From SCUD01 sp964626745 (GTDB taxonomy: Bacteria; Pseudomonadota; Gammaproteobacteria; Steroidobacterales; Steroidobacteraceae): a stretch of 64,000 nucleotides of DNA. The notes beneath the pieces were generated by a model, which had not been told where the DNA came from, made no database searches, and saw only the letters and a list, made by a program, of their open reading frames with translations. The DNA lies in assembly GCA_964626745.1 (NCBI GenBank), contig CAZVIF010000003.1:90604-154603 (forward strand). The letters run 5' to 3'. Position numbers and translations under genes: made by a program. This document shows, piece after piece, positions 41,614 to 53,258 of the stretch; position 1 is the first letter of the stretch, and each line of letters begins with the position of its first letter.

Positions 41614-44448
41614 TTACTTGGATTTCCGGGTCATCCCGCGACCGAAAGTGCCGGTCGCGACGAAGTCCGCCGGCTTCAGGTCGCCGATGACGAAACGGCC
41701 CGTGGCCGTGATGCGGGCTCCCTGGGGCAGCGTGTCCGCCAGCGTGCGGCGGCGCGCCATGTGCACCGAGTACTCGATCTCGTGCAGCAGGGCCGGCCGC
41801 GAATAGAAGTAGCCCTGCCCCGCCACGCAGCCGAGCTCGATCAGGTTGCGCTGCTGGTGCTCGAGTTCGATGCCCTCGGCGACCACCTCGAGGTCGAGCG
41901 TGCTGCCGAGCGTGATGATCGCGCGCGCGAAATCCTCGCCGCCGTCCACGCCGCCGAGACGCTCCACGAAGCTGCGGTCGATCTTCAGGATGTCGATCGG
42001 GAAGCGGTGCAGGTAGGTCAGCGACGAATAGCCGGTGCCGAAGTCGTCGATCGCGACGCGCACGCCGAGCTTCTTGAGCTCCGTGAGCGTCGCGAGCACG
42101 CTCTCGCTGTTCTGCATCAGGACGCTCTCGGTCAGCTCGATCACGAGGCACCCCGGGTCGATCTCCGAGATCGCGAGCGCCCGCTTCACGTCCGCACAGA
42201 TGTCGGACTTCGCCAGCTGGACCGCCGATACGTTGACGCCGACGCGCACCTGGCGCCCTTCCGGCAGGCGCGCCTGCCACACCTTGACTTCGCGGCAGGC
42301 CTGGGCGAGCACCCAGCGGCCGAGGGGGACGATCTGCCCGGTCTCCTCGGCCACCGGGATGAAATCCGACGGCATCACCATGCCGCGCTCCGGGTGCCGC
42401 CAGCGGATCAGCGCCTCGACGCCCAGCAGGTAGCCGGAGTGCAGCTCGACGATCGGCTGGTAGTGCAGCAGGAACTGGTCCTGCCGGATCGCCTTGTCGA
42501 TCTCCGACTCCATCTCCTGGCGCTCGCTCGCGGCGCTCTGCATCGAGGGTTCATAGACGAGGTAACGGCCCTTGCCGGCGGTCTTGGCCGCGTACATGGC
42601 GACGTCGGCGTTGCGCATCAGCTCCTCGACGCCGTCGTCCGGCGTCGAGAACGCGACGCCGACGCTCGCCGACACGCGGGTGTCGGCGCCCGGCAGGTCG
42701 AGCGACTCCTGCAGGGCCTCGACGATGCGCCCGGCGATGTCGATGACCTGCTCCCTCGAACCGAGGTTCTCGAGCAGCACGGCGAACTCGTCGCCGCCGA
42801 GCCGCGCCACCGTGTCGCCGCCCCGGGTGGCCTTCACCAGCCGCTGCGCGCTCTTGTGCAGCACGCGGTCGCCGATCGCATGTCCGAAGGAGTCGTTGAC
42901 GGTCTTGAAGTTGTCGAGGTCCACGAACATGACAGCCACCGACCGCCCATTGCGCTTGCTGACCGCCACGGCGTGCTCGACGCGGTCGCGGAACAGCGAG
43001 CGGTTGGCGAGCAGCGTCAGCGGATCGTGCAGCGCCATGCGCTTCAGCTGTTCCTCCATGCCCTTGCGGTCGGTCATGTCGCGCAGGTTGAGCAGGCGCC
43101 CGCCGATCGCGGGCTCGTGGTCCATGTTCGTGCCGTGAATCTCGATGACCCGATGGCGCTCATCTCCGTGCGGGACGCGCGCCTCGACGACGCCGGCGGC
43201 ACCGGACTGCGCCAGCTCGTGGGCCAGGAACTCGCGCAACCGCGCGCGGTCGTCGAACACGAGCAGCTCGTCGAGGTGCTGGCCGATCAGGTACTGGGCC
43301 GGGAAGCCGAAGATCCGCTCCGCGGTCGGCGTGACGTAGATGACGGTGCCGTCCGCGGCGACGATCGCAATGACGTCCGCGGTGTTGCGGATCAGCGCGT
43401 TGAAGCGCGCCTCGGCGGAGCGCGTCGCGAGCCCGGTCTGCACCGCGACCGCGAGGGCCGTCGCGATCGCCTGTCGCGCGAACAGGAGGCCCGCCGCGAT
43501 GCACACCACCCAGGCGATGACGCCCGCGGGCTCACCGAAACTGCCTCCGTGCAGGACCAGCAGCGCGTAGCCGGCCAGCATCAGCGCGGCATACGGCGTC
43601 AGCGCGGCGAGCGGCGAGCCGCGCTCGGCGGCGTCCATCGGCGGCGCGCGCCGCTCCGTGCGCAGGTGGTCGCAGTGCGCCGCGACCGCGAATGCGGCGA
43701 TCGCGCCCACGTGCAGCGGCAGCGCGTACAGGGAGACCGTGCCGCGCGCCGCCGCATGCGCCTCGAGCAGGCGCGCGCCGACGAGCGCGCCGAGGGCGAG
43801 CGCGAACGCGACGTCGCCGGGCCAGTGCTTCCAGTCCGAGCGTCGCAACAGCAGCACCGCGGCGAGCACCCCGATGACGGCATCGAGGCCGACGGTCCAG
43901 GAGCTGCGCGCCGGCAGCGCGCCGGTGGCAAGTTCGTGCGGCATCGCGAGCCAGAGGACGCTGCCGACGCAGAGCGCGACGAGCGTCGCCTCGAGCCAGA
44001 ATTGCGGGCCGAACGCGCGCCCGCGCGTCGAGAACAGGATGCCCGCGGCGGCCATGGCGACGCAGGGGAAGAAGGCGAATTCGAGCAGCCCCATCGCCGC
44101 CTGCACGGCCGGAAGATCGATCGAGCGCGTGACGGGAACCAGGAGCGCCGCCACGAACTGCAGCATGAGCGCCCAGGCAAGCCAGGCCCAGGCGCGCCGG
44201 CGCCCGGGTTGCAGGGCCTCGAGTTCGACCGCCCGCAGGATGACGGAGATTGCCGAGAGCGCCGCGGCGACGCCGATCAGCCGGGCGACCAGCGCCTCGT
44301 TGTAGTCCACGCCGCCGAAACTGGTGACGGCGGCGAGGACGGTGAAGCCGACGCACAGCAGCACGAGCCAGGCCGCCGAGTGGTCGAACCACGGCGCCAG
44401 GGCCTCGCGCAGGCCGTTGCCCGACGGCTGTCTGCTTTCCGCCTCCAT
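41614..44448 (-). CDS. Membrane PAS-GGDEF-EAL cyclic-di-GMP enzyme
   Basis: 944 residues. About eight or nine membrane helices in residues 25-340 form a sensor with no clear named domain. A PAS domain follows (about 345-465, VIAIVAADGTVIYVTPTAERIFG), then GGDEF at 551-555 with an inhibitory I-site (RGGD, 542-545) five residues before it, and EAL at 678-680 with NVSAVQLAKSD, ELTESVLMQ, DDFGTGYSSL and KIDRSFVE. All main catalytic residues for both making and breaking c-di-GMP are intact, so either activity is possible. It lies 79 bases before miaB on the same strand; a repeat element separates it from ssb. Confidence 0.93.
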   Translation of the reverse strand: MEAESRQPSGNGLREALAPWFDHSAAWLVLLCVGFTVLAAVTSFGGVDYNEALVARLIGVAAALSAISVILRAVELEALQPGRRRAWAWLAWALMLQFVAALLVPVTRSIDLPAVQAAMGLLEFAFFPCVAMAAAGILFSTRGRAFGPQFWLEATLVALCVGSVLWLAMPHELATGALPARSSWTVGLDAVIGVLAAVLLLRRSDWKHWPGDVAFALALGALVGARLLEAHAAARGTVSLYALPLHVGAIAAFAVAAHCDHLRTERRAPPMDAAERGSPLAALTPYAALMLAGYALLVLHGGSFGEPAGVIAWVVCIAAGLLFARQAIATALAVAVQTGLATRSAEARFNALIRNTADVIAIVAADGTVIYVTPTAERIFGFPAQYLIGQHLDELLVFDDRARLREFLAHELAQSGAAGVVEARVPHGDERHRVIEIHGTNMDHEPAIGGRLLNLRDMTDRKGMEEQLKRMALHDPLTLLANRSLFRDRVEHAVAVSKRNGRSVAVMFVDLDNFKTVNDSFGHAIGDRVLHKSAQRLVKATRGGDTVARLGGDEFAVLLENLGSREQVIDIAGRIVEALQESLDLPGADTRVSASVGVAFSTPDDGVEELMRNADVAMYAAKTAGKGRYLVYEPSMQSAASERQEMESEIDKAIRQDQFLLHYQPIVELHSGYLLGVEALIRWRHPERGMVMPSDFIPVAEETGQIVPLGRWVLAQACREVKVWQARLPEGRQVRVGVNVSAVQLAKSDICADVKRALAISEIDPGCLVIELTESVLMQNSESVLATLTELKKLGVRVAIDDFGTGYSSLTYLHRFPIDILKIDRSFVERLGGVDGGEDFARAIITLGSTLDLEVVAEGIELEHQQRNLIELGCVAGQGYFYSRPALLHEIEYSVHMARRRTLADTLPQGARITATGRFVIGDLKPADFVATGTFGRGMTRKSK

Positions 44449-44586
44449 TCGGCCGTTCTCCCTTCTCCGGGGCCCGGGACGGAAGCTCGGGAAACCCGAA
44501 AAATCGGCTGAATGGTGACTTAACGTGCCCGCAAGGGACGTCTACCGCATCACATAATGCGCGGCGTCAGGCGGTACGTTGCCGGA

Positions 44587-44651
44587 GGGGACAGTCCCCT
44601 TCACGAAAAAGGGGACCGGAGTCCCCTTTTTCGTGAAGGAGGACAGTCCCC
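44587..44651. repeat. Palindromic element D after ssb
   Basis: A perfect 19-bp stem (44598-44616 with 44621-44639; CCTTCACGAAAAAGGGGAC) around a CGGA tetraloop is flanked by GGGGACAGTCCCC at 44587-44599 and GGACAGTCCCC at 44641-44651. On the minus strand the stem runs out into GGGGACTG rather than a T-run, yet it lies 9 bases after the ssb stop and could still end that transcript. It is in the 212-base gap upstream of the GGDEF/EAL gene; in the rest of this gap I see only a possible hairpin CCGATTTTTCGG near 44500. Confidence 0.9.
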
Positions 44652-44660
44652 GGGGCGGCG

Positions 44661-45119
44661 CTAGAACGGGATTTCGTCGTCGAAGGATTCGGCAACGCCG
44701 GCGGGCTCGGGGCGCGCGGCGCGCTCCTCGCCCCGGTCGCGCGAGCGGTCCTGCGGCGGCGCCGCGCCGCGCTCGCCGGCCCCGCGGCCGCCCAGCATGT
44801 TCATCTCGTTGGCGATGATCTCGGTCGTGTAACGGTCGTTGCCGTCCTTGTCCTGCCACTTGCGCGTGCGGAGCTTGCCCTCGATGTAGACCTGCGAGCC
44901 CTTGCGCAGGTATTCCGCGGCGATCTCCGCCAGACGGTCGAACATGGCGACGTTGTGCCACTCCGTCGATTCCTTGTTCTCGCCCGTCTGCTTGTCGCGC
45001 CACTGGTCGGTGGTCGCGATGCGCAGGTTCACCACGGCCTTGCCGGAGGGCATGGCGCGCTGCTGCGGATCCTGTCCGAGGTGACCGATCAGGATGACTT
45101 TGTTGACGCCGCGTGCCAT
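44661..45119 (-). CDS. ssb: Single-stranded DNA-binding protein
   Basis: 152 residues. The OB fold covers about 1-105 (NKVILIGHLGQDPQQRAMP, STEWHNVAMFDRLAEIAAEYL, KGSQVYIEGKLRTRKWQDKDG, TEIIANEMNMLGG), then a Gly/Arg-rich flexible linker, and the acidic tip DDEIPF that recruits repair and replication proteins. ATG 45119 is the family start; the frame is open further upstream but that stretch is not protein-like. The order ssb-MFS-uvrA is conserved in Pseudomonas and relatives. Confidence 0.97.
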   Translation of the reverse strand: MARGVNKVILIGHLGQDPQQRAMPSGKAVVNLRIATTDQWRDKQTGENKESTEWHNVAMFDRLAEIAAEYLRKGSQVYIEGKLRTRKWQDKDGNDRYTTEIIANEMNMLGGRGAGERGAAPPQDRSRDRGEERAARPEPAGVAESFDDEIPF

Positions 45120-45147
45120 GGCCGTTCCCCGTTCGTTATCGGATGTC

Positions 45148-46371
45148 TCATTGTAATCGCCCGTCGCCCGGCAGCGCACGGTCAATCTGGCGGGTATGGC
45201 TCGATTCTGCCCGGGCCGCGAGCGGCAGCCAGGCGAACGCCGCGAGGGCGGCGCAGGCGAAGATTCCCGTGAACTGCCAACGGCTTCCGAGCAGTACGCC
45301 GCCGGCCAGGCCGCCGGCGAAAGCCCCGGCAAACTGGCAGGTCGCGAAAACGCCGAGCGCCGCACCCCGCACGGCCTGCCCCGCGGCCTCGGTCAGGGCC
45401 GCAGGCAGGCGCGCCTCGAGGAAATTGAAGGCGCCGAAATAGGCCACGAGGCCCGCGACCAGCACGCCGAACCGCGCTCCGGCGAACGCCATCGCGCCGA
45501 GCGCCGCGCCGATGCCCAGGCACGCCGCGACGGCGGCACCGCCGATGCGGCGGCTGCGTTCCGACCAGAGCACGAGCGGCACGGTCAGCGCGACCGACGC
45601 CAGGAACACGCCGAGATACACGAGCCAGTGGCGCGACGCGGGAAGTCCGTGCACGTCGCGCAGCAGCTGCGGGACGGCGATGAAGGACGCGGTCAGGGTG
45701 AGGTGGAGCATGAAGATGCCCGCGTAGTGCGGCAGCAGCCCCGGCGTGAGCGCGGCGCGCCAGTCGCCGCGCGCCGCCCTTGCGTGCGCCGGGGGCTCGG
45801 CCGGCAGGGCCAAGGCCACGAGCGCGATGGCGAGCGCTCCGAGGGCGCCGATCAGCCAGAAGACGCCCGCAACGCCGACCTGGGCGGCGAGCAGCGGGCC
45901 GGCCACCAGCGACAGCACGAAAGACCCGCCAATGCTGATGCCGATCGCGAACATCGCGCGGGTGCGCGACTCGGGGCGCGTCAGGTCGGCCAGGAAGGCC
46001 GTCACCGGGCCGGAAACGGCGCCGAGGCCCTGCACGACGCGCGCCAGGACGAGCGCGGGCGCGGTGGCGGCCAGCGCGCCCAATGCGGAACCCGCCACGT
46101 GCAGGAGCAGTCCCACGACGATCAGCGGCTTGCGCCCGATGCGGTCGGACCAGACGCCGAATGGAATCTGCATCAGGGCCTGCGTGAGGCCGTAGGCGCC
46201 GACCGCGAGGCCGGCAAGCAGCGGGGTCGCGCCCGGCAGGGCGCCCGCGTGCAGCGCCAGCACCGGCAGGAGCAGGAACAGGCCCAGCAGCCGGACGACG
46301 TAGATCGTCGCCAGCGAGGCGACGGCGCGGCGCTCTGCGGGCAGGAGTGCCGCGCCACTCGGCAGGTCCAC
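45148..46371 (-). CDS. Major facilitator superfamily transporter
   Basis: 407 residues with about twelve membrane helices. The MFS signature between helices 2 and 3 is GVWSDRIGRKPLIV (about 72-85). Helix 5 has the motif-C-like run GPVTAFLADL before it. It belongs to the uncharacterised MFS family that sits between ssb and uvrA in many gammaproteobacteria; substrate unknown, with drug efflux a common guess. It is 28 bases before ssb on the same strand and divergent from uvrA. Confidence 0.9.
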   Translation of the reverse strand: MDLPSGAALLPAERRAVASLATIYVVRLLGLFLLLPVLALHAGALPGATPLLAGLAVGAYGLTQALMQIPFGVWSDRIGRKPLIVVGLLLHVAGSALGALAATAPALVLARVVQGLGAVSGPVTAFLADLTRPESRTRAMFAIGISIGGSFVLSLVAGPLLAAQVGVAGVFWLIGALGALAIALVALALPAEPPAHARAARGDWRAALTPGLLPHYAGIFMLHLTLTASFIAVPQLLRDVHGLPASRHWLVYLGVFLASVALTVPLVLWSERSRRIGGAAVAACLGIGAALGAMAFAGARFGVLVAGLVAYFGAFNFLEARLPAALTEAAGQAVRGAALGVFATCQFAGAFAGGLAGGVLLGSRWQFTGIFACAALAAFAWLPLAARAESSHTRQIDRALPGDGRLQ

Positions 46372-46426
46372 TGGGAATCCCTTTGCGGTGCCCGGAACGG
46401 GCGGGCTATTCTAGCAGGCTGCCCCG

Positions 46427-49266
<2,840 letters not shown>

Positions 49267-49270
<4 letters not shown>

Positions 49271-49695
49271 ACCGCAGGATCCTGGCCGGCCTCGCGCTCG
49301 CCGCCGCGCTCGCCGGCGCGCCCGCCTCCGCCGGCGGGCTCTCCGTCACGGGCGCCTGGTCCCGCTCGACGCCGCCGGGGGCGAAAGTCGGCGTGGTCTA
49401 CTTCACGCTGGTCAACGACACGAAGAAGTCCGACCGCCTGCTGAAGCTGTCGACGCCGGCTGCGGCCGGGGTCGAGGTGCATCGCACGGAAGTGCTGGAC
49501 GGGATCGCGCGCATGCGCGAGGTCGCCGTGCTGCACGTCGACGCCGGGCAGAAGCTCGAGTTCGAGCCGGGCGGGCTGCACGTGATGCTGACGGGCCTGC
49601 GGCAGCCGCTGGTCGCGGGCACGACGTTCGAGCTCGAGTTGCTGTTCGAAGTGGCGGGACCGCGCAAGGCGCGCGTCGAGGTGCGCGGCCCATGA
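49267..49695 (+). CDS. PCuAC-family periplasmic copper chaperone
   Basis: 142 residues with a signal peptide (MNRRILAGLALAAALAGAPASA). The copper(I) ligands of the family can be placed: His in VEVHRTEVLDG, Met in IARMREV, and His and Met in GGLHVMLTGL. PCuAC proteins deliver Cu(I) to the CuA site of cytochrome c oxidase. The ATG overlaps the uvrA stop (ATGA), so it is coupled to a DNA repair gene with no evident functional link. It converges with the acetyltransferase gene. Confidence 0.9.
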
Positions 49696-49714
49696 CCCGC
49701 GAGCCGGCGCGAGA

Positions 49715-50239
49715 CTAGCGCCCCGCCGCCCCCGCCGGGCCCGCGCTCGTGAAGGAGTGCGCGACCTCGCCCTGGCCTCGCTGCTCGCGATACCTGCCGT
49801 TGGTGAACTCGGAGACGACGCGCCGCCAGAAGCGGATCGCGCCGGGATTGCGCGACTGCTCGGGCACGGTCCACTCGCCCGCGTAGCGCGCGAAGATCAG
49901 CATCGCGGCGCCGCGGCCGACGCCCTTGTTGCGGAACGGCTTGCGGATGAAGAACTCGCTCAGCCGGAAGTGGCGCTTCGGGTCGCCGGAGTTCGAGAGC
50001 CCGCGTTGCACGACCGCGAAGCCGACCGGCTCCTGCTCGCGCAGCACGATGAACACCGTGCAGCGGTCGTCGTGGAACCAGCCCTGGATGATCTCGGCCA
50101 CGCCCTGACCGGTGACGGTCAGCGACGGAAAGACGCCGGTGCTGTCGGCGGTGAGGTCGGCGAGGTATTCGCCGTAGGTTTCCTCGATCCAGTCCCGGTC
50201 CGACTTCGACGCGCGCGCTTCACGGATGGTGATCGGCAT
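49715..50239 (-). CDS. GNAT-family N-acetyltransferase
   Basis: 174 residues. GNAT features: ITIREARASKSDRDWIEE at the N-terminus, FIVLREQEPVGFAVVQRG (strands 2-4) and the acetyl-CoA loop FFIRKPFRNKGVGRGAAMLIF, which holds the RxxGxG/A pattern (RNKGVG). ATG 50239 is preferred because a GGGACAGGGA purine box precedes it; the frame is open to 50296. The acceptor is unknown. It ends 19 bases from the copper-chaperone gene. Confidence 0.88.
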   Translation of the reverse strand: MPITIREARASKSDRDWIEETYGEYLADLTADSTGVFPSLTVTGQGVAEIIQGWFHDDRCTVFIVLREQEPVGFAVVQRGLSNSGDPKRHFRLSEFFIRKPFRNKGVGRGAAMLIFARYAGEWTVPEQSRNPGAIRFWRRVVSEFTNGRYREQRGQGEVAHSFTSAGPAGAAGR

Positions 50240-50327
50240 TCCCTGTCCCGGAAAGAGAACGGCCGGGGGAAGTCGCGGGGTCTCCGCGCCATCCACCCGG
50301 CCGTTCAGGCCTGACTAAGGCAATCGC

Positions 50328-50624
50328 TTACTGCGACGGAGGAGTGGTTTCCGTGGCGGTAGCAGCGGCGTCGGCAGCTGCAGCAGCGGCGTCGGCAGCC
50401 GCATCGGCAGCGCCGGCGGCGGCGTCGGCAGCAGCAGCGCCGGCGTCAGCGGCGGCATCGACCGTCGCATCGGCAGCGGCAGCAGCGGCATCACCCGCCG
50501 ACTCGGCAGCAGCAGCGGCGGAATCCGCAGCGGCGGCGGCGGCATCGGCAGCCTCTTCCTTCTTGGCGCCACAGGCGCCCAGCACGAGGGCAACCGCAAT
50601 GGCGCCCCAGATCTTTGCATTCAT
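50328..50624 (-). CDS. Alanine-rich small lipoprotein
   Basis: 98 residues. MNAKIWGAIAVALVLGAC is a lipoprotein signal (lipid on Cys18), followed by GAKKEEA. Residues about 25-90 are almost only Ala and Asp with an Asp every 3-4 residues, so one long amphipathic helix or coiled coil is likely, ending in TATETTPPSQ. Small Ala-rich lipoproteins of this build are thought to support the envelope as Lpp and OprI do, but there is no C-terminal Lys for linking to peptidoglycan. A good promoter lies about 100 bases upstream. Confidence 0.8.
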   Translation of the reverse strand: MNAKIWGAIAVALVLGACGAKKEEAADAAAAAADSAAAAAESAGDAAAAAADATVDAAADAGAAAADAAAGAADAAADAAAAAADAAATATETTPPSQ

Positions 50625-50720
50625 CGTCAGTTACCCCAGTACGTCAGTGAGAGTTACAAGTGCACCTGCGCGACGGATCCGGAGCCTGTGGGTCGGCTGA
50701 CCGTCCCGTCGCGTCGGCGG

Positions 50721-50748
50721 ATTTTAACGGTATTGTCCGGGTAAGCAA
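50721..50748 (-). promoter_or_regulatory. Predicted sigma70 promoter of the Ala-rich lipoprotein
   Basis: On the minus strand TTGCTT (50748-50743), a 16-base spacer and TAAAAT (50726-50721) give one of the best promoter matches in the window. Transcription would start near 50714 with an untranslated leader of about 90 bases, long enough for control by a small RNA. Confidence 0.5.
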
Positions 50749-50759
50749 AGGTCGCTGTT

Positions 50760-50788
50760 TTGCGACAACTGAAGCTGCCGGTTAACCT
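50760..50788 (+). promoter_or_regulatory. Possible pepQ promoter
   Basis: TTGCGA (50760-50765), 17 bases, TAACCT (50783-50788), followed by pepQ ATG at 50813. Only a moderate match. Confidence 0.3.
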
Positions 50789-50812
50789 CTCGAGTCCGAT
50801 TCTGCGAGACGA

Positions 50813-52132
50813 ATGATGGCGAAAAAGACACTGGCCGAGCTGTACGGGGAGCACCTGAGCGAGGTCTCGGCGCGTGCCGACCGGGCAATGATTGCGGGCG
50901 GTTACGACGGATTGATCATGTGCTCTGGAAGCCCGGTGTACTACTACCTGGACGACAACACCTATCCGTTCCGGCCCAATCCCCGCTACCGCGCCTGGCT
51001 GCCGGACGGCAGTCCCGATTGTTATGTCGTCTACCGCCCCGGCGAGCGGCCAAAGCTCATGTTCACCCAGCCGGACGACTACTGGTACCTGCCTCCGGAG
51101 CGGCCGGAAGGCTATTGGGTCGAGCATTTCGACGTCACGATCGTCCGTTCACCGGCCGAGCTGCGCCCGGCCATCGGGAAGGGCCGCTGGGCGATCCTGG
51201 GGCAGCCGGGGCCGGCAACCGAGGGCCTGGGGGATCATGACCCGCCCGCCGTCACCGGGCCGCTGGACTACGCCAGGGCGGTCAAGACGCCCTACGAAAT
51301 CGAATGCATGGCCGTCGCGTCGGCGGCCGGCGCGCGCGCCCACCGGGCGGCCGAGCAGGCCTTCTCGGCCGGCGCTTCGGAGTACGAGATTCACCTGGCC
51401 TATTGCCGGGCCGCGGGCGCGCGCGAAGAGGAACTCCCCTACAACAACATCATCGGGTTCGACCGGCACGCCGCGGTCCTGCACTACCAGGTGCTGGACC
51501 GGCACCGGCCGCCGGGCGTGAAGTCCTTCCTGATCGACGCGGGCGCCCAATACGCCGGCTACGCCTGCGACATCACGCGGACCTATGCCGCGGGGACCGG
51601 CGAGTTCCTGGACCTCATCCGGTCGCTGGACGCGGCGCAGCAGAGGCTGGCGGGACGCGTGCGGCCCGGGGTCGACTACCGCGACATCCACCTCGAGGCG
51701 CACCGCGCGGTGGCGGGCATCCTCGTCACCCACGGTATCGTTTCGGGTACGCCCGATGCGGCCGTGGAATCGGGGCTGACGTCGGTGTTCTTCCCGCACG
51801 GCATCGGCCACCTCCTGGGACTCATGGTTCACGATGCGGCCGGCTTCGCAGCCGGGCCGGACGGCGGGACCCGGGAGAAACCGCCCGGGCACCCTTACCT
51901 TCGCCTGACGCGCGACCTCGAACCGGGCTTCGTGGTGACGATCGAGCCCGGGATCTATTTCATCGATTCCCTGCTCGAAGCGGCGCGCGCCGACGGTCGC
52001 GGTCGCGCGATCGACTGGAAGCGCGTGGCGGCGCTGCGCCCGTTCGGCGGCGTGCGCATCGAGGACGACGTCGTGGCCCAGGCCGGCGCGCCGCGCAACC
52101 TCACGCGCGAGGCTTTCGCGGCGGCGGGCTAG
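50813..52132 (+). CDS. pepQ: Xaa-Pro dipeptidase
   Basis: 439 residues (E. coli PepQ 443). Cytoplasmic dimetal prolidase of the pita-bread fold. The N-terminal domain has YDGLIMCSGSPVYYYLDDNTYPF. Metal ligands are in LIDAGAQYAGYACDITRTYAAG (two Asp), HGIGHLLGLMVHD (His), TIEPGIYF (Glu) and GGVRIEDDV (Glu). ATG 50813 is followed by a second in-frame ATG. The stop codon TAG shares two bases with palindromic element A3; it converges with mscL. Confidence 0.95.
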   Translation: MMAKKTLAELYGEHLSEVSARADRAMIAGGYDGLIMCSGSPVYYYLDDNTYPFRPNPRYRAWLPDGSPDCYVVYRPGERPKLMFTQPDDYWYLPPERPEGYWVEHFDVTIVRSPAELRPAIGKGRWAILGQPGPATEGLGDHDPPAVTGPLDYARAVKTPYEIECMAVASAAGARAHRAAEQAFSAGASEYEIHLAYCRAAGAREEELPYNNIIGFDRHAAVLHYQVLDRHRPPGVKSFLIDAGAQYAGYACDITRTYAAGTGEFLDLIRSLDAAQQRLAGRVRPGVDYRDIHLEAHRAVAGILVTHGIVSGTPDAAVESGLTSVFFPHGIGHLLGLMVHDAAGFAAGPDGGTREKPPGHPYLRLTRDLEPGFVVTIEPGIYFIDSLLEAARADGRGRAIDWKRVAALRPFGGVRIEDDVVAQAGAPRNLTREAFAAAG

Positions 52133-52204
52133 GAAAAGGGGACGCACCCCTTTTCGTCGACGCCTTGCAGATCAAGATCGAAAAGGGGTGCGTCCCCTTT
52201 TCCT
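52131..52204. repeat. Palindromic element A3 between pepQ and mscL
   Basis: Perfect 26-base arms (52131-52156 and 52179-52204) surround a 22-base loop. The core AAAAGGGGACGCACCCC is that of A1 and A2, with outer bases AGG and inner CG that again match only within the element. The left arm overlaps the pepQ stop; the right arm ends one base before the mscL stop. Confidence 0.95.
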
Positions 52205-52205
52205 G

Positions 52206-52601
52206 TCAGCGCTGCCTGAGCAGGTCGCGGATCTCGGTCAGCAGGACGACGTCGGCCGGGGGCGGCGGCGGCGCGGCGGCCGGGGCGGGCTTCTTCAGCC
52301 GGTTGATCGCCTTCAGCGCCATGAAGATGGCCGCGGCGATGATCAGGAAATCCACCAGCGCCTGAATGAACCGGCCGTAGCCGATCGTGACCGGCTCGCC
52401 GGTCGCCGCGCTCTCCCCGAGGGTGATCGCCAGGCTCGAGAAGTCGACCCCGCCGACGATCCAGCCGAGCGCCGGCATCACGACCGCGTCGACGAACGCC
52501 GAGACGATCTTTCCGAAAGCGGCGCCGATGACGATGCCGACCGCCATGTCGACGACGTTGCCCTTCATCGCAAACTCTTTGAACTCGCTAATCAGGCTCA
52601 T
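52206..52601 (-). CDS. mscL: Large-conductance mechanosensitive channel
   Basis: 131 residues. Pentameric inner-membrane valve that opens under osmotic downshock. TM1 (about 14-43, NVVDMAVGIVIGAAFGKIVS) holds the small-residue gate, TM2 is at about 77-100 (IQALVDFLIIAAAIFMALKA), and a Pro-rich linker (APAAAPPPPP) leads to the C-terminal helix VVLLTEIRDLLRQR. It lies between two different palindromic elements. Confidence 0.96.
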   Translation of the reverse strand: MSLISEFKEFAMKGNVVDMAVGIVIGAAFGKIVSAFVDAVVMPALGWIVGGVDFSSLAITLGESAATGEPVTIGYGRFIQALVDFLIIAAAIFMALKAINRLKKPAPAAAPPPPPADVVLLTEIRDLLRQR

Positions 52602-52621
52602 GGTTTCCTCCCGTCAAGAAG

Positions 52622-52644
52622 ATGAAGGGGTCAGACCCCTTCAT
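52622..52644. repeat. Palindromic element E between rplQ and mscL
   Basis: ATGAAGGGG-TCAGA-CCCCTTCAT is a perfect 9-bp palindrome with a 5-base loop, 20 bases upstream of mscL. Its core GGGGTCAGACCCC is a known type of repeat sequence in gammaproteobacteria, related in build to elements A, B and D but with a different loop. Confidence 0.85.
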
Positions 52645-52656
52645 GGGGAAAGGTAT

Positions 52657-52684
52657 AAAAAAAAGCCGGGGATGTCCCCGGCTT
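52657..52684 (-). terminator. Terminator of the rplQ (alpha) operon
   Basis: On the minus strand AAGCCGGGGA pairs with TCCCCGGCTT across a two-base turn and runs into eight T residues. It lies 48 bases after the rplQ stop and is the strongest intrinsic terminator in the window. Confidence 0.9.
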
Positions 52685-52731
52685 CTCCATGGCGACCGGG
52701 GCGGCCGTGGCCGCCCGCAGATTGGAAAACC

Positions 52732-53238
52732 TCAGCCCGCCGCCTTCCGGCGCTTCAGCTTCGCCTCGGCCTTGCCGGCCTTCGGCGCGGCCTTCCTGGC
52801 GGCCTTTTCCTTCTTCGGCGCGGCTTCCTTCTTCGCCTTCCGGGCCGGCTTGTCGTCGCCGGAAGTCGCCGCCGCCGGGGCCTCGCCCTCGACCAGCTGC
52901 ATCAGCGCCATCGGCGCCGAGTCGCCCGGCCGCGGGCCCATCTTCAGGATCCGCGTGTAGCCGCCCGCCCGGGTGCGGAAACGCGGGCCGATGTCCTCGA
53001 ACAGCTTCACGACCAGCGCATCGTCGCGCAGCGTGACGAAGGCGCGGCGGCGGCCGGGCAGCGAGTCGGTCTTGCCGAGCGTGATGAGCGGCTCGACGAC
53101 GCGGCGCAGTTCCTTCGCCTTCGGCAGCGTGGTGCGGATCGTCTCCGCGCGGATGAGGGCCGCGCACATGTTGCGCATCAGCGCCCGGCGGTGGGAGCTG
53201 TTGCGCGATAGCTGGCGCCCCGACAGTTGGTGTCTCAT
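52732..53238 (-). CDS. rplQ: 50S ribosomal protein L17
   Basis: 168 residues. The L17 core (MRHQLSGRQLSRNSSHRRALMRN, RTTLPKAKELRRVVEPLIT, GGYTRILKMGPRPGDSAPMALMQLV) takes about 122; a Lys/Ala-rich tail of about 45 residues follows, absent from E. coli L17 (127). It lies near the exit tunnel. Last gene of the alpha operon, 20 bases after rpoA. Confidence 0.97.
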   Translation of the reverse strand: MRHQLSGRQLSRNSSHRRALMRNMCAALIRAETIRTTLPKAKELRRVVEPLITLGKTDSLPGRRRAFVTLRDDALVVKLFEDIGPRFRTRAGGYTRILKMGPRPGDSAPMALMQLVEGEAPAAATSGDDKPARKAKKEAAPKKEKAARKAAPKAGKAEAKLKRRKAAG

Positions 53239-53258
53239 TTCCTATCCCGTTCCCGCGC

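Noticed and set aside
50340..50570. Apparent tandem repeat DNA (GCAGCGGC-type units)
   Set aside because: It is the codon pattern of the Ala/Asp-rich lipoprotein; spacing is irregular and follows the reading frame, so it is not a separate repeat array or CRISPR.
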